Source of the DNA: Candidatus Leptovillus affinis | GTDB taxonomy: Bacteria; Chloroflexota; Anaerolineae; Promineifilales; Promineifilaceae | Assembly (NCBI GenBank): GCA_016705235.1 | Contig: JADIYP010000002.1 | Span: 558,001 to 622,000 of the forward strand | Direction of reading: 5' to 3' | DNA length: 64,000 nucleotides | Shown: in pieces, positions 41,827 through 50,476 of the stretch | How positions within the stretch are numbered: the first letter of the stretch is position 1 | Layout: each line of letters opens with the position of its first letter | Program-made: the position numbers and the translations under genes | The notes under the pieces: generated by a model | Seen by the model: the letters and a program-made list of their open reading frames with translations, nothing else | Database searches by the model: none | Told to the model about the DNA's origin: nothing

Positions 41827-42179
41827 GTGTTTTTCTCCTGGTAGCGGGTATCCCAAAACAATTAAAAGCTCCCTAATAGCTAGAGCCAGTCGTCTGATCA
41901 CATTCTTTCGCCGGATGTCGCCGGGGTATTCCTACTCCGCTCCCCCAGACGCGATAAGAAATCGCGGCTACAACCAGCTTCTTCCTTTCGCTCTTGGTCT
42001 GGCTCCAACTTCTTATTTGTGGTGTGGGTGAGCCACCTGTGAAGCCCTTTGGCACAACTATACAAGCCTTGGCGCGAGTTGTAAATTAGAGGTTCATGGG
42101 AGCAATTGATGCTCCCATGATGTTTGATGCTCTTGATTTTTGATGGCTTGGATAGCTCTCTTCCGTTTCGAGAGGGCAA
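41827..42179. other. Intergenic region with one BIME core
   Basis: Carries a 55-bp element at 41917-41971 (GTCG instead of GTAG at the left, CTAC at the right) with hairpin arms like the cores at 1907 and 60631. An inverted pair GGGAGCAATTGATGCTCCC lies near 42098-42116. No gene. Confidence 0.6.
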
Positions 42180-43178
42180 TTACCAGGCGTAGGCATTGGG
42201 GGCTTCACCACCTGGCCCTGGGAAAATCTCATCCAGCTTTTGCAGCGATTCTTGATCAAGTTGAATGCTGGCGGCGCGAACCGCGCTTTCAAGTTGTTCT
42301 ATTGTACGCGGCCCGATGATGGGGGCGGTGACAATGGGATTGTGCAGCAACCAGGCCAGCGCCACTTCGCCCGGCGGGTGCCCCAGTTCACGGCACAGCC
42401 CTTCATATTTTTCCAGTTTATCTCTATTCTCAGCCACTTCTTTTGCAAAATCGTCGCCTTTGCGACGGCCGGTTTCTAATTTTTCTAAAGCGCCGCCTAA
42501 CAGCCCACCGGCCAACGGACTCCAGGGGATGAGTCCTAAGCCGTAATGGCGACAGGCGGGTATGACTTCCAGTTCAATCATGCGGTTATTGAGATGGTAG
42601 ATACTTTGCTCGCTTACCAGTCCTAACATGCCTCGTTTGGAGGCTTCTTGATTGGCAGTGGCGATGTCCCAGCCGGCAAAGTTGCTGGAACCCACGTAGA
42701 CCACCTTTCCCTGATCAATCAAACTGCCGAAGGCTTGCCATGTTTCGTCCCAGGGGCAATTGCGGTCAATATGATGCATTTGATACAGATCGATCCAGTC
42801 GGTTTGCAGGCGTTTGAGGCTGCCTTCGCAATGTTTGCGGATTTTGTAGGCGGAAAGGGAACGGCCGTCACTGTTCACTTCTGGCAAATTCGCTTTGCGC
42901 GTAACCGGGTTGTATACCTTTGTTGCTAAAACCGTCGCCTCCCGGCGTCCGCCGCCCAGAGCAAACCAGCGGCCAACAATTTCTTCTGTATGGCCATGTT
43001 CGACAGCCCAGCCGTAGACATCGGCCGTATCGAAGAAATTGATGCCTAATTCAAGGGCGCGATCCATGATCTTGTAGCTTTCTTCTTCGGTGGTGTGCCA
43101 GCCAAAATTCATTGTGCCCAGACAAAGATTGCTTACAAGTACACCATGTTTACCTAAACGTTTATGGGTTACTGTCAT
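42180..43178 (-). CDS. Aldo/keto reductase
   Basis: A 332-residue AKR. The catalytic Asp/Tyr are in FFDTADVYGWAVEHGHTEE, the Lys in VLATKVYNP and the His in QMHHIDRNCPWDE. C-terminal NADPH-binding IIGPRTIEQLESAV is clear. The YhdN/Tas-like subgroup reduces sugar or xenobiotic carbonyls. I use ATG 43178 (AAGGAG 8-9 bases upstream). The longer frame to 43265 is unsupported. A hairpin repeat lies upstream, between it and the GH3 enzyme gene. Confidence 0.9.
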   Translation of the reverse strand: MTVTHKRLGKHGVLVSNLCLGTMNFGWHTTEEESYKIMDRALELGINFFDTADVYGWAVEHGHTEEIVGRWFALGGGRREATVLATKVYNPVTRKANLPEVNSDGRSLSAYKIRKHCEGSLKRLQTDWIDLYQMHHIDRNCPWDETWQAFGSLIDQGKVVYVGSSNFAGWDIATANQEASKRGMLGLVSEQSIYHLNNRMIELEVIPACRHYGLGLIPWSPLAGGLLGGALEKLETGRRKGDDFAKEVAENRDKLEKYEGLCRELGHPPGEVALAWLLHNPIVTAPIIGPRTIEQLESAVRAASIQLDQESLQKLDEIFPGPGGEAPNAYAW

Positions 43179-43282
43179 TTGTTTAACTCCTTTTTTCGAG
43201 GTTGTGGAGGTTAATTTTAACTCCACTTGTCTGTTTTTCCGTATCCAAAATTCGCTTGTAACCATTCAGGCTTCTCTGGCAA

Positions 43283-43340
43283 GACCCCAAGGGTTTGATA
43301 CCCAAATAATCCAAATCCTCAGGAGCAAACCCTTAGGGTC
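43283..43340. repeat. GACCCCAAGGGTTTG hairpin
   Basis: Stem GACCCCAAGGGTTTG/CAAACCCTTAGGGTC with one mismatch and a 28-base loop, between GH3 and aldo/keto reductase genes. An additional inverted pair (ATTGGTCCAATC...GATTGGACCAAT) lies at about 43405-43434. Confidence 0.75.
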
Positions 43341-43446
43341 GGCATAGTTACATTCACATTTAAATAACTCAGAATTGGCTCGTCATTAACTTTGGAGATT
43401 GTAGATTGGTCCAATCTTCATGATTGGACCAATCTTTTCACGCAGT

Positions 43447-45687
43447 TTAGCCAACGACTTCCAAATTTGCATGAAGCGTTGCCAAGGAATCGGCGCCGAC
43501 CCAGATGTCGAAAGCCGCTGGCTCTTGAATCCAGCCGTTGGCGGTTGTGCTCCAGTAGCGCAGCTCGGCCGGGCCGAGAGAGAAGGAGACCTGTTTTGTC
43601 TCGTCGGGCTGGAGGGCGACGCGCTCGAAGCCTTTTAGCTCGCGCATTGGGCGCGAATCGCTGCCCCATTTCTGGTGGATGTAAAGCTGGACGACTTCGT
43701 CACCGGCAACCGGGCCGGTATTGGTCACGTCTACCGTGACGATCACCGATTGGCCTACTTTTATCTGGGTCTGGGAGACGTTGAGATGGGTGATGGAGAA
43801 GGTGGTGTAGCTGAGGCCAAACCCAAAGGGGTAAAGCGGGGTGGTGGGGCTGTCCCAGTAGCGTGAGTAATACCGTGGGCTACGTTCCGGCAAATGGGTC
43901 AGGGTGCGGGCGTAATACATTGGCGCGTGGCTGCCGCTGCGCGGGAAACAGACTGGCAGTTTGCCGCCCGGATTCACGTCGCCAAAGAGAATGTCTGCTA
44001 CGGCATGGCCTCCTTGCGTGCCCGGCTCCCAGGCTTCGAGGATGGCTGGCACATGCTTTGCCGCCCAGTTGATGCTGAGGGGACGGCCGTTTAGCAGTAC
44101 CAACACCATCGGCTTACCCAGCGAACTGACGGCCTTGAGCAGCTCTTCTTGGCGTCCGGGTAAGTTTAGCGAGCCACGGGAGGCAAATTCACCGGCCATA
44201 TCCGCGTTTTCGCCCAGCACCATGATCACCAGGTCTGCGTTTTGGGCAGTGTTAACGGCCGTCTGGAAGGCTGCCTCGGCGTCTTCGGGCGTCTGGATCG
44301 GCTTCTTCTCAGTCAGATCGAATTCGCCAAAGGGGTGGGGAATATCCCGGTTGATCTCTGGCCCCGGCGCGTAGGCGATGCTTGTGCCGGACAATTTGGC
44401 CCGAATACCTTCTAAGACCGTGACTGCGGCGGGTTTGTGCCCGAAAACCATCCACGATCCTTCGGTGGCTTCCATCGAGTCTGCCAGCGGGCCGATGACG
44501 GCAATGTTTTTCTGCTCTTTCGACAGCGGCAAGAGTCCGCCTTCGTTGCGTAATAGGACCATCGAGCGCTGCGCCGCCTGGCGCGCCGCCTGGCGGTGTT
44601 CCGGCTGGGCAGCTACTTTGTCCAACAGAGCTTCGTCTACGTAGGGGTGTTCAAACAGACCCATTTGCACCTTGAGCGCCAGGATGGGGCGCACCATTTC
44701 GTCGATCTCGTCCATGCCGAGCGAACCATCCTCTACCAATCCGGTCAGGTTTTCCAGGTAGGCCGCTGAAGCCATGTCCATGTTCAGGCCGGCTTTTAAG
44801 GATCGCAGGGCGGCGTCGCGTCTATCGCGGGCATAACCCTGAACAACTAAGTTCTCGACGGCAAGCGCATCGCTGACTAAAAACCCCTCAAAGCCCCATT
44901 CTTCGCGTAAGACATCGCGCAGCAGCCAGCGGCTGCCACTGGCCGGGACGTTGTTCAGGTCCATGTAGGCGCTCATGAATGTTTTTACGCCCGCTTTTAC
45001 TGCTGCCTGGAAGGGAGGAAAGTATACGTTCCGCAGTTCAGTATCGGGCAGATAAACCGGGTCGTAATCGCGTCCGCCGTCTGCGGCCCCGTAACCGGCG
45101 AAGTGTTTGGCGCAGGCGGCCACCCGTTCCCGGTCAGAGAGATTGTCGCCCTGGAACCCGCGCACCTGCGCGGCGGCCATCGCCGCGCCCAGGTATGGGT
45201 CTTCGCCCGCGCCTTCTACGATACGTCCCCAGCGGGCATCGCGGGCAATGTCTAGCATTGGGGCAAAGGTCCAATGTATCCCGGCGGCACGGGCTTCTTT
45301 GGCGGCTACTGCCTGAGCCTGTTCGGCCACTGCGGGGTCCCAGGATGAGGCCATTGCGAGCGGCACGGGGAAGATCGTGCGGTAGCCGTGGATCACATCC
45401 AGCGCAAAGAGGATGGGAATCCCGGATGGGCTTTCTTCCACGGCGACTTTTTGTATTTCGTTGAACCGTTTTGTATCGTTGAGCCAAAGGATGGAGCCAG
45501 CGCCGTGCTTGCGGATGATTTCTTCGGGTTTGGGTCCGTCTAGCCAGGCCCCGCCGCCAATTTGGGCGAGTTGGGCCACTTTTTCTTCGAGGCTCATTTG
45601 CCTCAGAAGTGTTTCGACTCGTTCAGCGACTTCGGTTTCTGTTGGGACAGAAACGGCCGTATCCGTTTTCTTTGCATGATTCGTCAT
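43447..45687 (-). CDS. GH3 beta-glucosidase (BglX-like)
   Basis: A 746-residue glycoside hydrolase family 3 enzyme. The N-terminal barrel carries the substrate motif KHFAGYGAADGGRDYD (about 194-209) and the nucleophile D273 in GFLVSDALAVENL. The alpha/beta sandwich has NIAVIGPLADSMEA, and a fibronectin-III-like C-terminal domain follows (VTVDVTNTGPVAGDEVVQLYI). There is no signal peptide, so it is likely cytoplasmic and acts on imported disaccharides. It starts after a 72-bp repeat array. It is full length compared with BglX. Confidence 0.93.
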   Translation of the reverse strand: MTNHAKKTDTAVSVPTETEVAERVETLLRQMSLEEKVAQLAQIGGGAWLDGPKPEEIIRKHGAGSILWLNDTKRFNEIQKVAVEESPSGIPILFALDVIHGYRTIFPVPLAMASSWDPAVAEQAQAVAAKEARAAGIHWTFAPMLDIARDARWGRIVEGAGEDPYLGAAMAAAQVRGFQGDNLSDRERVAACAKHFAGYGAADGGRDYDPVYLPDTELRNVYFPPFQAAVKAGVKTFMSAYMDLNNVPASGSRWLLRDVLREEWGFEGFLVSDALAVENLVVQGYARDRRDAALRSLKAGLNMDMASAAYLENLTGLVEDGSLGMDEIDEMVRPILALKVQMGLFEHPYVDEALLDKVAAQPEHRQAARQAAQRSMVLLRNEGGLLPLSKEQKNIAVIGPLADSMEATEGSWMVFGHKPAAVTVLEGIRAKLSGTSIAYAPGPEINRDIPHPFGEFDLTEKKPIQTPEDAEAAFQTAVNTAQNADLVIMVLGENADMAGEFASRGSLNLPGRQEELLKAVSSLGKPMVLVLLNGRPLSINWAAKHVPAILEAWEPGTQGGHAVADILFGDVNPGGKLPVCFPRSGSHAPMYYARTLTHLPERSPRYYSRYWDSPTTPLYPFGFGLSYTTFSITHLNVSQTQIKVGQSVIVTVDVTNTGPVAGDEVVQLYIHQKWGSDSRPMRELKGFERVALQPDETKQVSFSLGPAELRYWSTTANGWIQEPAAFDIWVGADSLATLHANLEVVG

Positions 45688-45728
45688 AATTCCTCTCTTA
45701 TTGAATTCTCTTCGTCCAAAAAATACGT

Positions 45729-46166
45729 TTTGTCGGTTGTGTTGTAGCCGCGATTTCCGAATCGCGTCTTGCGGAGCGGGGTAGGGATACCCCGGCTACA
45801 TTTGTCGGTTGTGCTGTAGCCGCGATTTCCGAATCGCGTCTGCGGGGAGGGGGAGGGGGTAGGGATACCCCGGCTGCATTTGTCGGTTGTGCTGTAGTCG
45901 CGATTTCCGAATCGCGTCTGGCGGAGCGGGGTAGGGATACCCCGGCTACATTTGTCGGTTGTGCTGTAGCCGCGATTTCCGAATCGCGTCTGGCGGAGCG
46001 GGGTAGGGATACCCCGGCTACATTTGTCGGTTGTGCTGTAGCCGCGATTTCCGAATCGCGTCTGGCGGAGCGGGGTAGGGATACCCCGGCTACATTTGTC
46101 GGTTGTGCTGTAGCCGCGATTTCCGAATCGCGTCTGACGGAGCGGGGTAGGGATACCCCGGCTACA
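45729..46166. repeat. Six tandem 72-bp units, each a BIME-like cruciform
   Basis: Units begin TTTGTCGGTTGTG at 45729, 45801, 45879, 45951, 46023 and 46095, and a partial unit follows at 46167. Five are 72 bp; the second is 78 bp through G expansion. In each, GTAGCC pairs with GGCTAC outside, and two inner hairpins (CGCGATT/AATCGCG and GGGGTA/TACCCC) fold inside. The inner part is the reverse complement of the core of the 109-bp element. No unique spacers, so not CRISPR. Confidence 0.9.
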
Positions 46167-46276
46167 TTTATCGGTTGTTTTGCAATCTTCCTGTTTGTGC
46201 TTCCAGAAACAAGTTTATCACCTGAAGTTAACTCCAGGTCAAGGGGAATCGGCCTTTTGGTCCCGGAAACCAGCCG

Positions 46277-46906
46277 CTACAGCAGGAAGGGATTGGTTTG
46301 TTTTTCCGCGCCGATGGTGGTGGCTGGGCCGTGGCCGGGGAGAACCTGGGTGTTGTCGGGCAGGGTGAGCAGTTGCTCGCGGATGGAGCGGAGCAGCAGG
46401 TTATAGTCGCCGCCGGGCAGGTCGGTGCGGCCGATGCTTTGCTGGAAGAGCACGTCGCCATCGAAGAGGATGCTGTGGTCGGCCAGGTAGAAGCTGACGT
46501 GACCGGGGGCGTGGCCAGGGGTGAAGAGGACGTGGACGGCCGTTTCCCCAATCCACAGCACCTGCCCTTCAGCCAACATCTCGTCGGGCGGGGGCGGGGA
46601 GGGGAAGCGGATGTTCCACAGGGCGGCGCTCATGGTAGCGTTACGCAGCATGTCGACGGCTTCCGGGTGGATGTAGATGGGCGCGGGTTTTTCAGCTTTC
46701 AGTTCGGCTAGCCCGGCAACGTGGTCGAAGTGGCTGTGGGTGAGCAGGATGTGGGTGAGGTTGCAGCCGCGTTCGTCCAACGTGGCGGCGATGGCTCGGC
46801 CGTTCCAGGAAGGATCGATCACGGCCGTAGCCATCGTCTCTTCATCCACCAGGATGTAGCAGTTGGTTTGCAGCGGACCAAGCGGTAGTTGCAGAATTTC
46901 GATCAT
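46277..46906 (-). CDS. Metallo-beta-lactamase fold hydrolase (glyoxalase II-like)
   Basis: A 209-residue MBL-fold protein. The metal motif is THSHFDHVAG (HxHxDH), followed by GHAPGHVSFYL, DGDVLFQQSIGRTDLPGGD and the late LPGHGPATTI. This matches the YcbL/GloB-like short form, which hydrolyses thioesters such as S-lactoylglutathione analogues, or persulfides. It lies 3 bases after the transporter gene on the same strand. Confidence 0.9.
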   Translation of the reverse strand: MIEILQLPLGPLQTNCYILVDEETMATAVIDPSWNGRAIAATLDERGCNLTHILLTHSHFDHVAGLAELKAEKPAPIYIHPEAVDMLRNATMSAALWNIRFPSPPPPDEMLAEGQVLWIGETAVHVLFTPGHAPGHVSFYLADHSILFDGDVLFQQSIGRTDLPGGDYNLLLRSIREQLLTLPDNTQVLPGHGPATTIGAEKQTNPFLL

Positions 46907-46909
46907 TGG

Positions 46910-48229
46910 TTAACTCGCTTTCACCGGCCGCAGCAGCGGCGTTTCCGCCGGTAAGATGCGCTGCGTATACCAGCCCAGGTACAAAATCTCGCCCACAGCG
47001 GCGGCGTTGAGGGCCACAGCGGCGGTGGGCAGACCGGGCAATCGGGCCAGCAGGCCAATTGTCAGCACGCTGGCGGTAATTGCTAAATTGATCGCCATGC
47101 CCACGTTCACCGCTTTGGTGGCCCGGCGGTTGATAAGCAAGCCGCGCAGCCAGGAAATGAAGGTGGCCAGCGCCGGAAACAAGAGGAAATAGATCAGGCT
47201 GGATTCGGTGAGCGCGCCGACAACGGCCGTCATGTCTTGCACCACATAAATATAGAAGGCGGCCAGCGGCGTCAGGATAAACAGGGCCATCAGCCCGGTC
47301 ATGATCAGCGCCAGGTTGAGGCTGAAGCGGCGCAGCGGCTGGAAAGCGTCCGGGCGTTCGCTGAGGGCGATGACGGCTTCCGGCAGGGCGAGGGCGGCAG
47401 CGCGGGCCATGAGCATGATCTGGAAGACCACCGGCCAGGCGGCCAGCGAAGCCACCGGCTGGTCCAGCCGCGCCAGGCTGAAGGTGACCATTGGCTGGGC
47501 CAGCAAAATAAGCAGCGATGTGGAGGCCAGCGGCAGGTGGAACCAAAACAATTCGCGGGATGTTAGCGGTGTGCCGGGGGCGATGGGCGAATCGAGGGCG
47601 AGATATTTTTTTTGCAACGGCCGTACCGCCAGGGTGGCGTACAACGCTTCGGCGGTCACGCCGGCCATCAACGACGTTCCGGCGATGATGACGCCGGGCC
47701 AGCCGCTAAACAACGTGAGCGAAACGGCCGTGCCGCCAGATGCCAGCAGGCGCACGGCCGTGCCCCAGGCTACCTTGCGCGTTTCGCCAAAATGAATCAT
47801 CACGCCTTGCAAGAAGCGCCGCCAGGCGATGGCCGCGCTCCACAACGTCATGATTTGCATTCCCGGCCGCACCCACTGAGCAACTTCCGGCGGCGTGTCC
47901 AGCAGGCCGGTGACGATCCAGTCAAAAACAGGCGTGAAGGCGACGATGGCGGCAACGGCCGTCAGGGCCAAAGCCCATTGGATGGTGAAGCGGCGCACCA
48001 ACAAATAGGAAGGGCGATCTTTCACCAGCGCGGTGGAAGTCGCCAGCAGGTTGATGATCGGGCTTTCGATGGTGACGGAGAGGCTGTTGACGATGCCAAA
48101 CGCCGCCAACATAATCACCTCGTTGGGCAGGCGATTAATGGAGGCGCTGATGATGGGGCCTTCGGCCGTCATCAGCAGCCAGCTAGCAAACAGGGGCAGC
48201 CAAAACCAGAAGATGTTTCGTTGTCGCAT
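46910..48229 (-). CDS. MOP-superfamily membrane transporter (MATE/ANK-like)
   Basis: A 439-residue protein with 12 or so helices. The first helix FWFWLPLFASWLLMTAEGPIIS and the conserved SLSVTIESPIINLLATSTAL resemble the ANKH/MATE branch of the MOP superfamily, whose members move small organic anions or flippase substrates. Other transporters of the superfamily would be possible. It is transcribed with the metallo-hydrolase, 3 bases apart. About five ACGGCCGT motifs occur in it. Confidence 0.75.
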   Translation of the reverse strand: MRQRNIFWFWLPLFASWLLMTAEGPIISASINRLPNEVIMLAAFGIVNSLSVTIESPIINLLATSTALVKDRPSYLLVRRFTIQWALALTAVAAIVAFTPVFDWIVTGLLDTPPEVAQWVRPGMQIMTLWSAAIAWRRFLQGVMIHFGETRKVAWGTAVRLLASGGTAVSLTLFSGWPGVIIAGTSLMAGVTAEALYATLAVRPLQKKYLALDSPIAPGTPLTSRELFWFHLPLASTSLLILLAQPMVTFSLARLDQPVASLAAWPVVFQIMLMARAAALALPEAVIALSERPDAFQPLRRFSLNLALIMTGLMALFILTPLAAFYIYVVQDMTAVVGALTESSLIYFLLFPALATFISWLRGLLINRRATKAVNVGMAINLAITASVLTIGLLARLPGLPTAAVALNAAAVGEILYLGWYTQRILPAETPLLRPVKAS

Positions 48230-48306
48230 AGGGCGAGGAGTATAACACGGCGGGCTGATTTCTGTTAAAATCCTCGTATCACTAGCCCACTTTTACAATC
48301 GCGACA

Positions 48307-48339
48307 AACCTCCCGGAAGTTCTCAACTTCCGGGAGGTT
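48307..48339. promoter_or_regulatory. Perfect 15-bp hairpin in leader of threonine dehydrogenase gene
   Basis: AACCTCCCGGAAGTT/AACTTCCGGGAGGTT with a 3-base loop, 17 bases before the ATG and just before AAGGAGA. It could serve as an upstream terminator-like repeat, or mask the ribosome site only if extended. Confidence 0.55.
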
Positions 48340-48355
48340 ATTTATAAGGAGAACC

Positions 48356-49366
48356 ATGCGCAAGAAAGTCATTTTGATTACCGGCGCGGCTGGCGAAATC
48401 GGCCAGGCGCTGATTAAAAGTTTGGCGGCGACGGGCAGTAATCAGGTGCTCAGTCTGGATCTGCACGATTTGCCGGACGACATGGACGGCTACTCCACGC
48501 ACATTTTAGGCGATGTGCTGGATAAAAATCTATTTGCCCGGTTGGTGACAGAATACGATTTTGATGTGATTTATCACCTGGCGGCGCTGCTCTCCACGCG
48601 GTCGGAGTTTGCGCCGGAGCTGGCCCATCAGGTGAATGTGAATGGTACGCTGCTGTTGATGCAGATGGCCGCCGAGCAGTCGCAGCGGCGCGGCGAGCCC
48701 GTGCGCTTTATTTTTCCCAGTTCGATTGCCGTTTATGGCCTGCCGGATTTGGAGACCAAGGCGCGAGATTTTTACGTGCGTGAATGGGACTGGAATTATC
48801 CGACGACGATGTATGGCTGTAACAAGCTGTACTGCGAGATGTTGGGCACGTATTTTGGCAGCCATTACCAGCAGTTATCGCGCACGACGCCGACGATGTT
48901 GGATTTTCGGGCGGTGCGGTTTCCCGGTTTGATCAGCGCCTATACCACGCCTTCCGGCGGCACGAGTGATTATGGGCCGGAAATGCTGCACGCAGCGGCG
49001 CAGGGCAAGCCGTATGCCTGTTTTGTGCGCGAGGACAGCGTGATCCCGTTCATGGCGATGCCCGACGCAGTGACGTCGCTGCTGCAATTAGCGGCGGCGG
49101 AGCGGGCGGCGCTGCGGCGCACGGTGTATAACGTGACCAGTTTTAGTTTAACGGCCGTGCAGTTCCGCGATGAAGTCCTCAAAGCCTTCCCCAACGCCCA
49201 AATTACCTTTGAGCCAGATGTGCAGCGGCAGGGCATTGTAGACAGTTGGCCGGCCGGTCTGGCCGACAAAGCGGCGCGGCGCGATTGGGGTTGGGAACCG
49301 GCTTATGATGTGGCGCGCGCCTTTGCCGAATATCTGGTTCCGAATATCAGGCAGCGTTATCAATAG
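48356..49366 (+). CDS. NAD-dependent epimerase family, L-threonine 3-dehydrogenase-like
   Basis: A 336-residue short-chain dehydrogenase/epimerase. NAD motif ITGAAGEIGQAL lies at 8-19. The catalytic triad region is PSSIAVYG and TTMYGCNKLYCE (YxxxK). RFPGLISAYTTPSGGTSDYGPEML and FMAMPDAV match the epimerase-type L-threonine dehydrogenase, which converts threonine to 2-amino-3-ketobutyrate. UDP-sugar epimerase activity is a weaker alternative. AAGGAGA precedes the ATG. The CDF gene follows. Confidence 0.82.
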   Translation: MRKKVILITGAAGEIGQALIKSLAATGSNQVLSLDLHDLPDDMDGYSTHILGDVLDKNLFARLVTEYDFDVIYHLAALLSTRSEFAPELAHQVNVNGTLLLMQMAAEQSQRRGEPVRFIFPSSIAVYGLPDLETKARDFYVREWDWNYPTTMYGCNKLYCEMLGTYFGSHYQQLSRTTPTMLDFRAVRFPGLISAYTTPSGGTSDYGPEMLHAAAQGKPYACFVREDSVIPFMAMPDAVTSLLQLAAAERAALRRTVYNVTSFSLTAVQFRDEVLKAFPNAQITFEPDVQRQGIVDSWPAGLADKAARRDWGWEPAYDVARAFAEYLVPNIRQRYQ

Positions 49367-49431
49367 ACGATTGGAGACTTTTAGCCCAATCTCCAATCCC
49401 TTGCAAGCTCTTTAGAAATCGAGAGGAGTTC

Positions 49432-50343
49432 ATGGAAGATCGTAAAAACCTGACGCGTTTTGCCTGGCTGTCGATTGGCACGGCCGTTTTAACCATCTCG
49501 TTAAAGGCGGTGGCTTACCTGTTAACCGGGTCGGTGGGGCTGCTGTCTGACGCGCTGGAATCGGGCGTGAACCTGGTGGCGGCTATTATGGCCCTGGTGG
49601 CCCTGACGATTGCCGCCCAGCCGCCGGATGATCAGCACGCTTATGGTCATGCCAAAGCGGAATATTTCTCTAGCGGCGCGGAAGGGACGATGATTTTGTT
49701 TGCGGCGGTGATGATTGCGGCGACGGCCGTGCCTCGCCTGCTTGCGCCCCAGCCGCTAGAAAAAGTTGGCCTGGGTCTCGTCGTCTCCGTGACGGCTGGA
49801 TTATTGAACCTGGGTACGGCGCTTATTCTCGTTCGCGCCGGAAAAACGCACAATTCCATCACCCTTACTGCTGACGCGCATCATCTGTTGTCGGATGTGT
49901 GGACCTCGGTGGGCGTGGTGGTGGGTGTGGGCGCGGTGGCTCTGACCGGCTGGGAAATTTTGGACCCGATCATTGCGTTGGTTGTGGCGGTGCAGATTTT
50001 GTATTCCGGGGTGAAGCTGGTACGTAAGTCGATGTCTGGGCTGATGGATACGGCGCTGCCGGCGGAGGAATTGGCGGCGGTTACGGCCGTGTTAGACACC
50101 TATTGCCGGGAAAAACAGATCGAGTACCACGCTTTGCGCACGCGCCAATCCGCCTCTCAGCGCTTTTTATCGGTTCATGTTCAGGTTCCCGGCGATTGGA
50201 CGGTGCAGCAGGGGCACACATTGGTGGAAGAGTTAGAGCGGGATTTGCGGCAGGCGTTACGGCCGTTATCCATCCTCACCCATCTGGAACCCATCGAAGA
50301 CCCAGCCTCCTGGGAAGACATCGCGCTCAATCGGGAAGCGTAG
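49432..50343 (+). CDS. Cation diffusion facilitator (metal exporter)
   Basis: A 303-residue CDF transporter with six helices (1-195) and a C-terminal cytoplasmic metal domain (about 200-300). Metal motifs are DALESGVNLVAAI (helix 2), DDQHAYGHAKAEYFS (HxxGH near the loop) and ADAHHLLSDVWTS (helix 5, HxxxD). Such proteins export zinc, iron, cobalt or manganese in exchange for protons. AGAGGAG precedes the ATG. It stands alone. Confidence 0.9.
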   Translation: MEDRKNLTRFAWLSIGTAVLTISLKAVAYLLTGSVGLLSDALESGVNLVAAIMALVALTIAAQPPDDQHAYGHAKAEYFSSGAEGTMILFAAVMIAATAVPRLLAPQPLEKVGLGLVVSVTAGLLNLGTALILVRAGKTHNSITLTADAHHLLSDVWTSVGVVVGVGAVALTGWEILDPIIALVVAVQILYSGVKLVRKSMSGLMDTALPAEELAAVTAVLDTYCREKQIEYHALRTRQSASQRFLSVHVQVPGDWTVQQGHTLVEELERDLRQALRPLSILTHLEPIEDPASWEDIALNREA

Positions 50344-50476
50344 CGGGAATGGAGGTAAGCTGTGAGCTGTGAGCTGTAAGCTGTGAGCCGTAAGCCAAAG
50401 GCTCTAACTTGCGTAGTCCGTCGGCCAACAGCTAACAGCCAACAGCTAACAGCTTTCAGCCAACAGCTTTCATCTG
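50344..50476. repeat. AGCTGTGAGCTGTGA-type tandem heptads
   Basis: Left arm (about 50357-50392) of GAGCTGT/AAGCTGT units and right arm (about 50428-50470) of CAACAGCTAACAGC units, complementary to each other, between convergent CDF and GH3-like genes. A short relative lies at 39241-39260. Confidence 0.6.

Noticed and set aside
45729..46166. Regular array resembling CRISPR
   Set aside because: The whole 72-bp unit repeats with no unique spacers, and no cas genes are near. It is a tandem of hairpin units.
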